This document shows, piece by piece, positions 34,358-45,432 of a stretch of 64,000 nucleotides of DNA. The translations under genes and the position numbers were made by a program. The notes under the pieces were generated by a model. The model had not been told where the DNA came from. It ran no database searches and saw only the letters and a program-made list of their open reading frames with translations. The stretch spans positions 34,828-98,827 of the forward strand of contig JALNQF010000163.1 of the NCBI GenBank assembly GCA_028456385.1, given 5' to 3'. The DNA comes from Ophiosphaerella korrae (taxonomy: Eukaryota > Ascomycota > Dothideomycetes > Pleosporales > Phaeosphaeriaceae). Numbering within the stretch: the first letter of the stretch is position 1; each line of letters opens with the position of its first letter.

Positions 34358-35207
34358 TCACTCTTCGACTTCATCCATCTCAACATCGCCTTCCTCACCC
34401 TCTTGCTCTTCTTGCTCACCCCACCACAGTGTTGGGCCTAGACCAGCCTGGTTCATAGAGCCCTCGTCAAGTTAGTTGATTTTATTCATGCTTTTTAGAT
34501 GTGGAAGACTCACTATCACTCTCCAAGCTGTGCCTCTCTCTTCCACTATGTTCCCACTTTCGTCCTTTTGCACAATAGTCGGTCGCTGATCAATCCATTC
34601 TTCCTGCTCAACTCTAAAAAGGACTGGCTCACCCTTGTCTAGGAAGAGTTCCGTTCCATCTGAATTCCATACCCAGACGTTCTCGGCGTTGGAAAACGAT
34701 GAATTCTCAAATAAGTTCTGGTAAGGGATGAAGACTTCTGAAGTAAAGTCGAGGTCGATGATGATGCCTTCTGGATTCGAGGATTTGATGCGACCATAGA
34801 TGATTTCACCTCGGAACGGGCGAAAAACAGCCATGCGAAATTCTATGTTGACGTTGACGAGACCAGTGCGGTTGCCGATCAGACCTTCTGTGGCTGAGAT
34901 GAGATCCCACATGCACATACACAGACCAATGTCGGGAATGATCTTGTTGCTGTATTTCTCGTTGACAACATCTTTGATTGCTTGGGCGCTAGGTTTCTCA
35001 AAGTCCTGCGGCTTGATTTGTATCAAGTCTTGTATCGTTGTCTGATCGGAAGTCAGTCGTGGGTCATAGAAGTTGGGACTTTTTCCTTGGTCGCAGATTG
35101 GACCAAGCACTCGCGCTCGATAGAGGGCAATTTTAGCACGTGAGCAGCGCCAAGATCTGGAGCATGTACAGTACTGTATAGACGACAGTACTTACGAGAA
35201 TGAACAT
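34358..35207 (-). CDS. RPC25: RNA polymerase III subunit RPC8 (Rpc25, Rpb7-like)
   Basis: Stalk subunit of RNA polymerase III, needed with its RPC9 partner for initiation at tRNA and 5S genes. Exons 35207-35196 (12 bp, MFIL), 35041-34514 and 34462-34358 give 214 residues. The N-terminal tip domain reads TTIQDLIQIKPQDF and IPDIGLCMCMWDLI. The OB-fold domain reads RPFRGEIIYGRIKSS, GIIIDLDFTSEVFIPYQNL and RVEQEEW. The C-terminus (QAGLGPTLWWGEQEEQEGE) ends in the acidic tail common in fungi. The four-codon first exon was chosen because MFIL followed by TTIQD is the family start, with a GTAAGT donor right after it. Intron 1 is 154 bp. Divergent from the NUFIP-like gene. Confidence 0.92.
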
Positions 35208-35474
35208 AATGACGATAATAGAGGCTTCATTAGTGTAGAGATACCCAATCGTCACTTAGACACGGTGGTAAGAATAAGAGTTGAGGTTGTATCCAGCAAT
35301 TATGCATGGCTAGCGTCACGCTAAGTGGTCTTATCGATAACACTTTTTCTATCCTTAAGCACGTCTCCCTCGAACTAACACTATCAACTTCTCTCGGCGT
35401 CGTGACTATCTAGTTACATATTATAAACGATGATACCGTGCTATTAGCCAGCCTAACTCAAAGTTCGTGCTGCG

Positions 35475-37076
35475 ATGACGCCGTTCAAATTCCCGCCTCC
35501 ACCTCCGCCGCCAAAAGCATCGTCCAACGATAGCCAGTCTTTCTTGCCGAACCAACGAGGAGGTCGAAACAGAGGGCCTAGTGACTCCAAACGGGGTAGT
35601 GGAGTTCACGTTCGTGGTGGAGCAAACGGATATTCTGGAAGTTCGCGAGGTGGACACAGCCAGGCTTACGATGGGCGCGGAGACGCCCACAGTCGAGAAC
35701 GAGGAGGCTCACGCGGAAGATATCAGAACAACAGAAGGGTGGAGATGCAAAATGGCAGTCCGGGTTTCGGTCGTAATCAGCCGCAACCCTACGCACTACC
35801 AACTCCTACGCACGGCCTGACTGCAAACCACGCACAACCTCAAGTTGATCCAAATGCATTTGCTCAAGCTATGTCTTTCATGACCACACCAGCTGGTGCG
35901 CAATCAATGGCGGCCTTTGCTAGCCACATGGCCAATGCAGGCAACTCCCTGTTTGCGCAAACACCCCCGCCCCAGCATAAACAGCAAGCTGCTCGATACT
36001 CTCCCACGCAACAAGCTGGCCAGAAGAGGAAGCTGGGCGAGGTCTACAAGAATACGCATAATCAATCGCAGCGCAAGCCGAAGCCACCACGAGCGAAGGC
36101 GGAAGTACCTCCAGCTATACCTACATTCGGCTTCGCTATGCCAAAGCCCTCAGCCGCACATCCCCCGACACCTTTGAAAAACAAAACGAAGGACAATGGG
36201 AATAGCAAGGTTAATTTAGGACTCGCGCACGCACCAATGCTAGAGGAGAGTAGCGGCGAAGACATTCTCGATGAAGAGTCAGCGCTCGGAGCCAGGCTGA
36301 TAGGAGGAGGCTATGCATTCGAGCATGGTGGGGATAATATTTCTTTACAAACAGCGGGTGATATTGCTGAGTGGATCAAGGATCGGAGAAGGAACTTCCC
36401 GACCCGGCAAAAAGCCATTGAGAAGGCTGAAGCTGCGAGGGCAAGACGCATAAAGGAATTGGATTTTATGCAGAAACTGAAAGGCAAGAATTCACAATCA
36501 GAAGTGGTATGCCGCAAGGATGTTGCACTTGGCAAATACCCCATACCCAGAGCCACAGAGACGAGTAGAGCAGATGAGAAGAAACAAGCAGAGCTTGCGG
36601 CGCTGCGAAAGAAGCTTCATGAAAGCATGCAGAAGAAGAAAGAGACGACGGTGGGCGTTGACCTTGGTGTCAGTTACGGCAGCGAAACGGAGTCAGGCAA
36701 CGATGATAGCTCCGTCCTTTCAGAATCATCAGTCGTGTCTAGCTCGGAGGAAGGTCTCGAGGAATCAGATTCGGATTCAGACGATAGCGATGCACCACCA
36801 AAGCCCCTGTCGTCGAAAATAGAACCCCCGGTAATCAATATACCGCCACCTGGATCATCACAAAGGGAACGGAAGCTAGACAGGAATATTGTCTGTGCCA
36901 AATGGAGACAGCATGGCAAATGCCCACGCGGACACAGTTGCAGGTTCAAGCATCCTGGAAAAGAGGGCAAGCGCGAAGGGCTGTACGAAAAGTTGGTCGA
37001 ACAGGAACTGGTGGAGATGGATCAAATTGCTCTGGAGGCAATCAAGTATCTAGGCCAGCATGGGTTCCTTGGCTGA
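35475..37076 (+). CDS. NUFIP/Rsa1-like protein with CCCH zinc finger
   Basis: Probable assembly factor of box C/D snoRNPs in the nucleus, 533 residues in one exon. It begins with a Pro-rich head (FKFPPPPPPP) and an Arg/Gly-rich region, and has a Gln/Ala-rich middle. The NUFIP1 signature GDIAEWIKDRRRNFPTRQ sits at about residues 294-311, followed by a basic helix (KAEAARARRIKELDFMQKL). An acidic Ser/Asp stretch precedes a C-terminal zinc finger of CX8CX5CX3H form (from CAKWRQHGKC to FKHP, about residue 475). The order NUFIP box, acidic linker, CCCH finger is known in filamentous fungi. Its stop lies only 45 bp from the stop of the convergent cupin gene. Confidence 0.85.
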   Translation: MTPFKFPPPPPPPKASSNDSQSFLPNQRGGRNRGPSDSKRGSGVHVRGGANGYSGSSRGGHSQAYDGRGDAHSRERGGSRGRYQNNRRVEMQNGSPGFGRNQPQPYALPTPTHGLTANHAQPQVDPNAFAQAMSFMTTPAGAQSMAAFASHMANAGNSLFAQTPPPQHKQQAARYSPTQQAGQKRKLGEVYKNTHNQSQRKPKPPRAKAEVPPAIPTFGFAMPKPSAAHPPTPLKNKTKDNGNSKVNLGLAHAPMLEESSGEDILDEESALGARLIGGGYAFEHGGDNISLQTAGDIAEWIKDRRRNFPTRQKAIEKAEAARARRIKELDFMQKLKGKNSQSEVVCRKDVALGKYPIPRATETSRADEKKQAELAALRKKLHESMQKKKETTVGVDLGVSYGSETESGNDDSSVLSESSVVSSSEEGLEESDSDSDDSDAPPKPLSSKIEPPVINIPPPGSSQRERKLDRNIVCAKWRQHGKCPRGHSCRFKHPGKEGKREGLYEKLVEQELVEMDQIALEAIKYLGQHGFLG

Positions 37077-37121
37077 TGCTATGGCTGCGACCGACATTCG
37101 AGTCGCAAGGAGGGAATTATT

Positions 37122-37453
37122 TTATTCCCCAATGACATAGGTGCAGCCCTCGTTACCGACCCAGACCTGATGGATTTTGTTCGCGTCGACATCCCATCTA
37201 TCGCCAGCGCTCAATGTCTTTTTTGTGGGGTGTGGGTCGTTGGGGTAGGTATAAGTCAAGGTACCTTTGAGGATGAGATGGGTAGTGGCGCCACTGTGCT
37301 CGTGTGGTGGGTAATGTGCATTTCTGTAGCGAGTGAACATGTGAAGACAATGATGCAGTTCGGGCTCGCTTGCGGTCCATCTGTCCAAGTGAAGACATGG
37401 CCATAGCCCCATGAATGTACTTGGCCTTCAGCGTCTGCACGAGACTGGACCAT
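37122..37453 (-). CDS. Small single-domain cupin, 93 residues, with GC-AG intron
   Basis: Cupin beta-barrel proteins bind a metal and serve as small dioxygenases, isomerases or sensors; the role here is unknown. The second exon (37323-37122) has the metal-binding motif NAHYPPHEHSGATTHLILKG and the second cupin motif GDRWDVDANKIHQVWVG, ending TYVIGE. The first exon (37453-37374) reads MVQSRADAEGQ and then YGHVFTWTDGP. The two join only if a 50 bp intron (37324-37373) with donor GCAAGC and acceptor CTACAG is removed. The join then restores TDGPNAHYPPH, and the total length is 282 bp in frame. No GT donor gives the same result. Convergent with the NUFIP-like gene. Confidence 0.78.
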
Positions 37454-38007
37454 TGTTGTTTGACAGCCTGTTTACCTGTGTCTGAGCTGTACGGCTGCCT
37501 GTGCTGGACCCTGAGTGACGTCGACTATGCTTGGCAGGGCAGGGCAACGTGACCCGCGGCGAGGGCGTCACATGTCAAGCGTCACAGGCCGGCAAACTGC
37601 AGGTAACTTTGGCTTGAGAGTTACAATCAATGCCATGGTAATTAAACGCAAACCCGGTATTTGCGCGCGGCTGCCACGTTCCAATGGTCGATCAAACAGT
37701 CTCTACGGATAGAACGGCCTGCCAAGTTCAGCTGAGGACAGCCCACTTCCATGCTGGCAGCCCGCACCTCCAAACCAACCTTGCTGCCGCGTTACCTTCG
37801 ACTTCCCAAACTCACCGCTGATGTCTCCAACCTGGAAAGTAAGCTGACGTGCCTTTTGTGAATTCTCTGTCTTCACTTTCCACTGGTCGCCGCCTCCGTA
37901 GACAAGCGCTCAGCCCAGTCGTGAGTGGCAGGCGCAGCCAGCACCAGGCCAGTCTGACTCTACTTACTGCCTACCCACTCGCACACTGCACCCTCCCAAC
38001 CCTCACA
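37454..38007. other. Divergent promoter region of cupin and phospholipase C
   Basis: 554 bp between the cupin start (minus) and the PLC start (plus). The reading frame upstream of the PLC ATG stays open from 37849 but starts without an ATG there, so it is treated as leader sequence. Confidence 0.5.
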
Positions 38008-40778
38008 ATGACGGCGCTCAGTAAAGATGCCAAACTCGGCACACCAAAAGTCGACGAGCCGCAGCTCCAAGCCGGTGGTGGGGTTGCTTCGACCTACGAC
38101 AAAGCCCGCACCGTCAACACATTGTCCCCTCTCTTCACCAAATACCTCCAGACGGTCTACGACGAGCTCAGCAGACAATACAATTTTGAGACGCGCGAGG
38201 GCCAGCTACGTTGGCTAACCGAGGAGCAGCAATGCTCTGTTAAAGATGCGCAGGCGCTCGAATGCGCCTCAGTCACCCATTTCCATGACTACTTCCGCTC
38301 GGGTGCAGGCAATGTCATGAAACGAGCAGAGCCCGTCGACACGTCGTATCCAATCTCAAACTACTTCATCTCTTCTAGCCACAACACATATCTTACTGGA
38401 AACCAGCTATCAAGCGACTCCAGCACAGACGCGTACAAGAATGTTCTTCTTCGCGGCTGCCGTTGTGTCGAGATTGATGTATGGGATGGTGAAGAACCCT
38501 CGGACTCGAGCTCCGACGAGGAAGAAATGCAGAAGTATGGTGCTCCCAAACTAGAGAGGAAGGATAAGGACAAGAAGGAAAAGTCGGGCTTGAGCCTCCG
38601 CAAGCGACTGGAGCTTCGTTTTGGCAGAAAGGGCAATTCTGAAAACAAGCAACAGTCACCGTCGCCCCAGGACGGAGAGAAAAAGATTGAGCCATGGACA
38701 TCGTCAGGCACATACACATATAGAGCAGAGCCTAGAGTGCTTCACGGCTACACTCTTACCAAAGATCTGCCATTCCGAGCCGTATGCGCTGCAATCCGAG
38801 ATTATGCTTTTCAGACATCAAATTTGCCGCTCATTGTCAGCCTTGAAGTTCATACTTGCCCAGAGCAACAGGAGATTATGGTTGAGCTCATGTCCGAATA
38901 CTGGAAGGGAATGATGATTGACGTGCCAGTCGGCTCTTCACAAAGCTTAGACAAGATTGATTTGCCCACGTTGAAAGAGCTGGAGAACAAAATTTTGGTC
39001 AAAGTCAAGCGCGCATCGCATGCGAAACCCACGACAGAGGTACCAAATCCTACAACGCTACAAGCCCCCGTTGCTTCACAAGCACCTGCTGCTCAACCGG
39101 TGCAGATTATTCCATCAGCGACAGCTACTCAACCGGCACAGACTACCCTACAGGCCCCAGTTCAGCCACTTAAACACACTTCGAGCATCAAGTCAACTGC
39201 ATCCTCTACCGAGTCTGAGGAGCCATTGGAAGGAGGGAAGCCAGGAGAGAAGAAGCCAGCCGCACCCAAGCCGAAAGTCATTGAATCTCTGTCTAAATTG
39301 GGCGTCTACTTTGGGGGTTACTCTTTCAAAGGCCTCGACAAACCTGGTGAGTTATTCTTTCGATGCGGTAATGCATTATTCTTAGCGTGCTGATCCCAGA
39401 CAGAGGCTACTATACCTACTCATGTGTTTTCATTGTCTGAAAAAACTTTGATGGAGGTGCACGAAACCAATCCTGGTGGTCTTTTCAAGCACAACAAGCA
39501 TTTCTTCATGCGAGCATACCCTAAGGGCCTGCGATTGAACTCCTCGAATCTGAATCCTTCGGTCTTCTGGCGCGCCGGTGTACAGATAGTAGCGCTCAAT
39601 TGGCAACGCTGGGATGGCGGCATGATGCAAAATGAGGCCATGTTTGCAGGTACTGCCGGATGGGTTCTCAAACCAGAGGGCTACCGCAGCAGCAGTCAGG
39701 AGGGAACACAGAAGACTGCAGTAGTACATCACACCCTCGACTTAAGCATCGAGTTCCTTGCAGGACAGGATATACCCTTACCACCCGAAGAAGACAATCC
39801 CAATGACTTCAAGCCATATGTCAAGGTTGAATTGCACGTCGAGAAGCACGAAGAGCGCACTAATGAGCGTGTTCCAGGAGATGGTAGAAGCAACAAAGGT
39901 GATTATAAGAAGAAAACTAAAACCCAGCGGACCACGAACCCCGACTTCGGTCGCGAGATTATCAAATTTGAAGGCGTACATGGAGTCACAGAAGAGTTGA
40001 CTTTCGTTAGGTGAGTTTAGGTGTTTTTCTTTTTGTTCACATAGCACAAGCCCGTCTCCGCGGAGCAACATACCCCGGATGTCGTATCCCAACAAGACCG
40101 CGCGTTACCTTTTTCGGAGCTCACTACGCCAACATGGTCGCATGAATGTTATACATAGCCGAAGGACCGGGCATATCGCCACATGTGAACCGGTTGATAT
40201 GATGCCAGTATCGATTCTTGGAAGGCTGCGCGCCATGCACGTAACCGCTTTGCCCGGTCTTGGTGCCGTCTCCTCGTCACTTTGTCAACGCGATTATTAG
40301 CGATCATACCCTTTGTACGGACGAGCATGGCATGCAGACATCATCCAATAACCTGTCTCCTGGCTTTACGCTACTGATATATATTGGGTTAACTGTATAT
40401 CACTACGCCTCAGCATATACAAGGTTTCGCGTGATCATCTCAAGTGCAACTATCAGCAACTCAGTTGCACTGCAGTCGGACCCCTACCTATTCAACCCTG
40501 CAGAGTCTATGTACTACCTCGCGTATCTACACATCGCTGCGATTCTTGACGAATTCTCCACATACCTACTGACATTGGACTTTCTACATAGATTCAAGAT
40601 CATGGACGACGAACGCCTGAGCGATGACCTCGCCGCTTGGGCCTGCTTCCGTCTCGATCGCTTGCATCCAGGCCTCCGCATTTTACATCTCTATGATTCG
40701 AATGGCCTCGTGACAAAAGGCGTGTTGCTGGTCAGGATTCGGAAGACGGTTAGTTCGGCACGGACAAATACATGGTGA
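38008..40778 (+). CDS. PLC1: Phosphoinositide-specific phospholipase C (delta type)
   Basis: Cleaves PIP2 to IP3 and diacylglycerol at the plasma membrane in calcium signalling. Exons 38008-39346, 39404-40010 and 40592-40778 give 710 residues. An EF-hand-like segment at the N-terminus leads to the X box: SSSHNTYLTGNQL with catalytic His, RGCRCVEIDVWDGEE, VLHGYTLTKDLPF with the second His, and PLIVSLEVHTCPEQQ. Inside X lies a charged insertion of about 75 residues. A Pro/Thr/Gln-rich X-Y linker follows, then the Y box (PTHVFSLSEKTLMEVH, FMRAYPKGLRLNSSN, GGMMQNEAMFAGTAGWVLKP), and a C2 domain with FKPYVKVELHVEKH and WACFRLDRLHPGLRILHLYD. The last intron is 581 bp. The start MTALSKDAKL was picked as the first ATG of the frame with fungal-like context. 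Confidence 0.92.
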
Positions 40779-43700
40779 TACCTATGAAAGGGCTCACTTT
40801 AAATGTCGCCAGCAGAATCAAACCACGTTTTTGGAATGAAATTGTGGGGCTCTATGTGCTAATCCAAGTGCGTTAGATATTTCCGATGGGCAGACGGATA
40901 GCGAGGGCCGAAGTCCTCTGTAGACAAAGTTCACAGTATCGTCAATATCGAAAGTATTATGAGAAACAGCGGTCATCGCGGATTTGAGGGAAATGACCGG
41001 GATGTTTTGGAATATTCTGTCATACTTCAACACCATGCAGGTATTGATTCATTGTCTATTCCAGTTTAGATTGTATTCGACTGGGCCTTCATTCTCCAAA
41101 GTTTACACACAATAAATCCTTCTACCAGTCTCCACACAAAGCAATGATTCGTGTCACTCTGGCTCAATTGCGCATACGCCTCGGTTTAGCATCACCCAGT
41201 TTCCTCGATCTCAGCTGAGATGTGCACTGCTGCTTCCGGTTGGCAACGACAAGGATTTGTCAGCAACCCGGGTTTCAACTGGTAGTACATATCGTCTCTG
41301 GCTATTATGCAAGAAGGTTCAAAAGAGGAAAGGGTCAGCGGACGGCTGGTTGATAGGCTAGGGATGCGGTATAAACCGGTCCACAGATAGGATCGGTGTG
41401 CTACGCAGAGGCCATATTGTGTAGTGAGATAGGGATCTTGCCTGTGAGAGTGATAAAGCATGTCATTCATAAAATATAAAACTGGGCTGATGATGGATAG
41501 TGCAGAACCAAAGAAAGCGGTGAATCAAGGCTCCGTGAGAGATTTCAGCTCTGCCACACTGATTGGGACTAAGACAGTAGTAGAACGCATACGCTATTTT
41601 TCAAAACCAGGCCCTGTGCTTGTCCAAGAAAAGGTGTTCCACAGCCCGCTGCTCAGGAGTTAGTTAGCCTTATGATGGCATGGCTTCTTGTATCTGCCTT
41701 TCTCACTTTTGGAAAACTTGACCGGCATGATAGCTTCAGCGTCGGTATATCGATACAGTATCGGTACTGTGTAACATGTGAGATCCTCGGAGAGAGAGGA
41801 AAGATAATGGTACTATATTACTCTAGTAGACAACATACGCTGAAAGCTGGGTGAAAGAAGATTAGGAATAGACAGCGCGTCCTAACATATTGGGAGAGCC
41901 TCAATGGATCCAAGAATCGGTCTCTCTGGGACCTTCTCACTTTCCTCATGGCTAGGTACTTCAGTAGTCGGTGTGGCTATCGATCGTCGCACAGGTCATG
42001 CAATGCGCGTCATGGCCTGGAAACCGGGAATGCGGCGCCCTACCGTTGCACCGGCATAATTTGGTCAAGTGCAAGGTGATTCGATGCCGTGGTCACTCTT
42101 CGATACCTTCATGTGGACGAGGTAAGCTACTGTCTTGCCTGTTAGCCAGCGGTAGCACGTAAGCTACTGACGCGTAGCAGCTGATCCTTCACCGTCGCCT
42201 CATACATTCCTCAAGTACCACGAATCACGATGAGAAGCGACATCTTGAGATACAACAAACTTCTACTAACCTCATAGCCTTAGATGAGTCCGGGATGTGA
42301 CCGATGCAATTTGGTAATCACGGTTTCGTCAAGTGTTTATTCTCGTCCAAAGCATCAACTCTCCGATGTTGGCGCAGGCCCCAAATGCGGGAAGATGTAA
42401 GCAATTCACCCAAGTTAGCCCCGGTCGAATGAAGTGGAGCATACACTAAGGGCCCCTCTATCAATCGACGTTATCCTTGTGATGGCGTTTCAGTACCTAG
42501 CTGTCCATTTTCAAAACTCGGAACTTAGCAAGACCACGAGACTGAAGCCACTGAACTCAATAGCAAGGTCAATCCTACCAAGCCCTGGGCTTCACTTGAC
42601 ATTGTACAACCGCCCGGAGCTTCGCTCAGCTTACCTGATAGTTACGCCACACCTCGTATACATTTTCCAGATACAAAGTAAGTAAGAATGTTGATTCGTT
42701 GCGGCGATATATTCCTGAGACTATCCGCCGCATCCGTCGAAGTTTGTTTGCTGGAATTGGCCGGTGCGGCAACGGTCGTGTATCCGTCGCAATCAAACTT
42801 CACGGAGGGCCTCCGAACTACCTTCCGGAAAGTGTTTTACCTTTTATATATCTACCGTAAGATATGGTGAGCTCTCACACCACATGATGGCATGTCTTTG
42901 TGAAGAAATTGCTTTAGAGCCGTCACGAGGAGGTGGCGATCCAAATGGTTCCTTGCAATTAGACAGCACGGACTCTGCTCCGTAATTTTCTCAATCTCTG
43001 AGAATAGTCTGGGCGACAAGTATGCCATGACTATTACCATGTTCTTGCCAGGGCTTGGGAAAGTACACACTGCCAGTCAAAGTAATAGCGCATCACCATT
43101 AATAAGTAGTTGGCGGACAAGGTGCAGTGATTGGAGATGCATGCGTGGCTGATTTTGGATTCCTTCCTGAAACCAGTATTATGAGAGGCGCAAGATTTTG
43201 GCCTTATTGTTCGTGCTTTCGTCACCGCCCTCTCTTGCTACGGAAGCGCTGATGTCAATAGCCTGAGACGATTGATGTAAGACCGAGAATGAGGCCGATA
43301 TTGAATATACTCATTGTACGAATATCTCAATGTAGGCTAGGCTATCGAAAAATAACTAGAAACAAGTTACGGGCTCAGAGCACAGTTACTGAGTCAGTTA
43401 TGGTGGGATGTAGTGTGGCGATGCGGCTGTAATCGCGCTTAGGGAGACGCATGTGGCTGATGTCAAAAGCAATCACCGCCGCAACAAAGTTTACTACTAG
43501 TACGCTAGTTAGCACAGCCTTAAGAAAGCAGTTATCTGACAGTTGGTTTGCACAACGTACTAGGGGATGAGCAGTGTTCCCGGAAGTGCGCCTAATGGGT
43601 AGGACGAGGCTGTATTGCATCCAAGGTAGGAAGCCATGCCGCGATGTGGTAAAGCAGAATAGGCCCCTATGGAGAGCTTCTTGACAGGGGAAACGTGCAG

Positions 43701-44695
43701 GGATCACGAGCTGCAGAACATGAAACGATGAAATTGCACCTAGATCGCAGAGCTGGAGTGGTGAGTGGCAGGGCCGTGTAACGAGCATAGATCGCAGTGC
43801 CACGTCGAAACGGTCCCGGAGATTGCAAAAATACGCTACTAAGGATGATCATACCGAAAACGACGGCTGACATGCGCAGAGCTGCAAATAGTGTTTGGAC
43901 AACCTTATCAACGAGAAGCAAGGGCCAAGAACGATTGCAGGTCATCATGCTGCTGAGGGTTTGTATGGTGCGACTAGGTCCACAGATTAGTGGCTGATCT
44001 AGCGCTGTAACAACTTTGAAGACGTGCAGCAGAAAGTGACGAGTCTCAACATCGCCTCTTGAGCCATACGTAGTTTTGTTCTTTTTTCGGCCACCGCAAC
44101 CATACCTTGCTAGCCCCTACAATAGATGCTAGATATGTCTTTCTTAAGAATACAGACCATTAAGGGCGGATGTACAGGATACTCGAGATGTGTACTTGAC
44201 CAACGTTGAAGAAGAACCAGTCTGCATGGCTGGGCTGTATATCTTGAATTGTCGCCACTCGGTCAATTACTTAGATACTATCGAGTTCTCGGTTGAGTAA
44301 CACCGCGGGCATCCCAATACATCAATGCGGACGTACTTAGACCATGGCTAAAGTTTATGTGCATACCAACGGCTTGGGTCAGAGTTTAGGTCGTCGAATC
44401 GAGAAGTCTGTGTCGAATTACAGGCGTCACAAGCGTGCCGCACGTCGTGTAGAATTTTCCAGAAAGGGATGTACCGATTCTCTTAGGCCATTCTATCTCG
44501 AGGAAGCTTCAGCAAGTATAAAGAGTCATCTGGCCTCATACACAAATTAGCTGTCACCGATTGATTCCGTCGTTATCATTTGACTCACCATATTCGCTCC
44601 CTATTTAATTTCACGGCTTTCTTCAACACTCATACTTTACCTCCCTAACCCCACCACCGTTCCTCAATATCAATCATAACTCAACACCCACCACC
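40779..44695. other. 3.9 kb gene-poor region
   Basis: No frame shows a recognisable domain. The longest open frames (43375-43803 minus; 43667-43948 minus) look spurious. A 68-codon frame at 44344-44550 has a good start context (accATGgct) and a basic composition but no family likeness. The final about 150 bp is a CT-rich leader with TTTAAT-like sequence that belongs to the small gene at 44696. Confidence 0.45.
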
Positions 44696-44914
44696 ATGTG
44701 CCAACATACTCTAGTTGACAAAGTTGCTGTTCCTTGCATGAACGATGTTGGGGGTATTACGACTATGCCTGTGAGTATTCCTGAATGGTATCTTCAGTGT
44801 GTACTGATTCCTTAGGTCCCTGGTCGTCGGTGCCCTTCCTGTCTCGAACGTGGCGACACGGTGTGGGTGATTCCCGGAAAGTGCTGCCCACAGTGTGGCA
44901 CTGCAGTCAACTGA
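44696..44914 (+). CDS. 57-residue zinc-ribbon-like protein
   Basis: I do not recognise a named family. Two exons, 44696-44770 and 44816-44914, join through a 45 bp intron (GTGAGT donor, TTAG acceptor) into a 57-residue protein beginning MCQHTLVDKVAVPCMNDVGG. The second exon encodes RRCPSCLERGDTVWVIPGKC followed by CPQCGTAVN. The two CxxC knuckles, CPSC and CPQC, about 17 residues apart, form a plausible small zinc ribbon; extra Cys lie near the N-terminus. There is no signal peptide. The ATG sits in an excellent context (caccaccATG) after a CT-rich leader, typical of well-expressed fungal genes. Neither exon alone is long enough for a usual ORF cut-off, so annotation pipelines may miss it. 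Confidence 0.65.
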
Positions 44915-45385
44915 AGCAAGCAAGATTTGGTAAATGGCTGTCAAACCTGTTTGCAGAACCACTGACTCACGAGTCCAGGATGAAGACCAGCTCAGTTCTT
45001 ACTTGTCCTCGGATGAATCGGAAGGAACGAAGGAAACGTGAAGGCTTTGTTGCATGTTGAACGGGGGGGGGATTTTTTTTGCATTTCAAGGAGTCGGGGT
45101 GGTGTTGCGAGTACGGCTGCATTGAGCTTCCATACCAACATAGGTGATAGAGGAGTATTGAAATTAATTAAAAATCAATCTAGAACAGAAGCCAGGCCGC
45201 GAAAAGGTGACGCCCATGTGTGAATGCTAACCTGATGGTGTGACCAAGTGTTGACAATGTGGGAGAGTGATGTGTTGATACGCCAGTCCAATTCTTCTAA
45301 CCAAATAATGGATAACGCCTGTGTGCCCCAAATGCCCAGATAATCCACCGCCAGTGATATATAGTACAGATCGTTACAGTCATTA

Positions 45386-45424
<39 letters not shown>

Positions 45425-45432
45425 GAGGCGCG
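44915..45432. other. Intergenic stretch with dinucleotide repeat
   Basis: 518 bp between the small zinc-ribbon gene and the convergent coiled-coil gene. It contains a G8 run and a T8 run near 45065-45080 and the GT/GA repeat listed separately. No gene seen. Confidence 0.5.
45384..45424. repeat. Compound microsatellite (GT)n(GA)n
   Basis: About eleven GT units run directly into about eight GA units, eight bases before the stop codon of the coiled-coil gene on the opposite strand. Confidence 0.92.

Noticed and set aside
38700..38780. Loss of the second catalytic His in phospholipase C (HGYT instead of HGHT)
   Set aside because: The catalytic His is the one in HG, which is present; Tyr at the next variable position is common in delta-type enzymes.
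40260..40778. A 172-codon frame that could be read as a separate small gene
   Set aside because: Its C-terminal 60 residues are the last exon of phospholipase C (C2 domain); the rest is the long intron.
44344..44550. 68-codon basic frame with a good start context
   Set aside because: No conserved motif or splice structure; too short to support alone.
45384..45424. CRISPR-like or satellite array
   Set aside because: It is a simple GT/GA dinucleotide repeat without spacers; nothing CRISPR-like occurs in the window.
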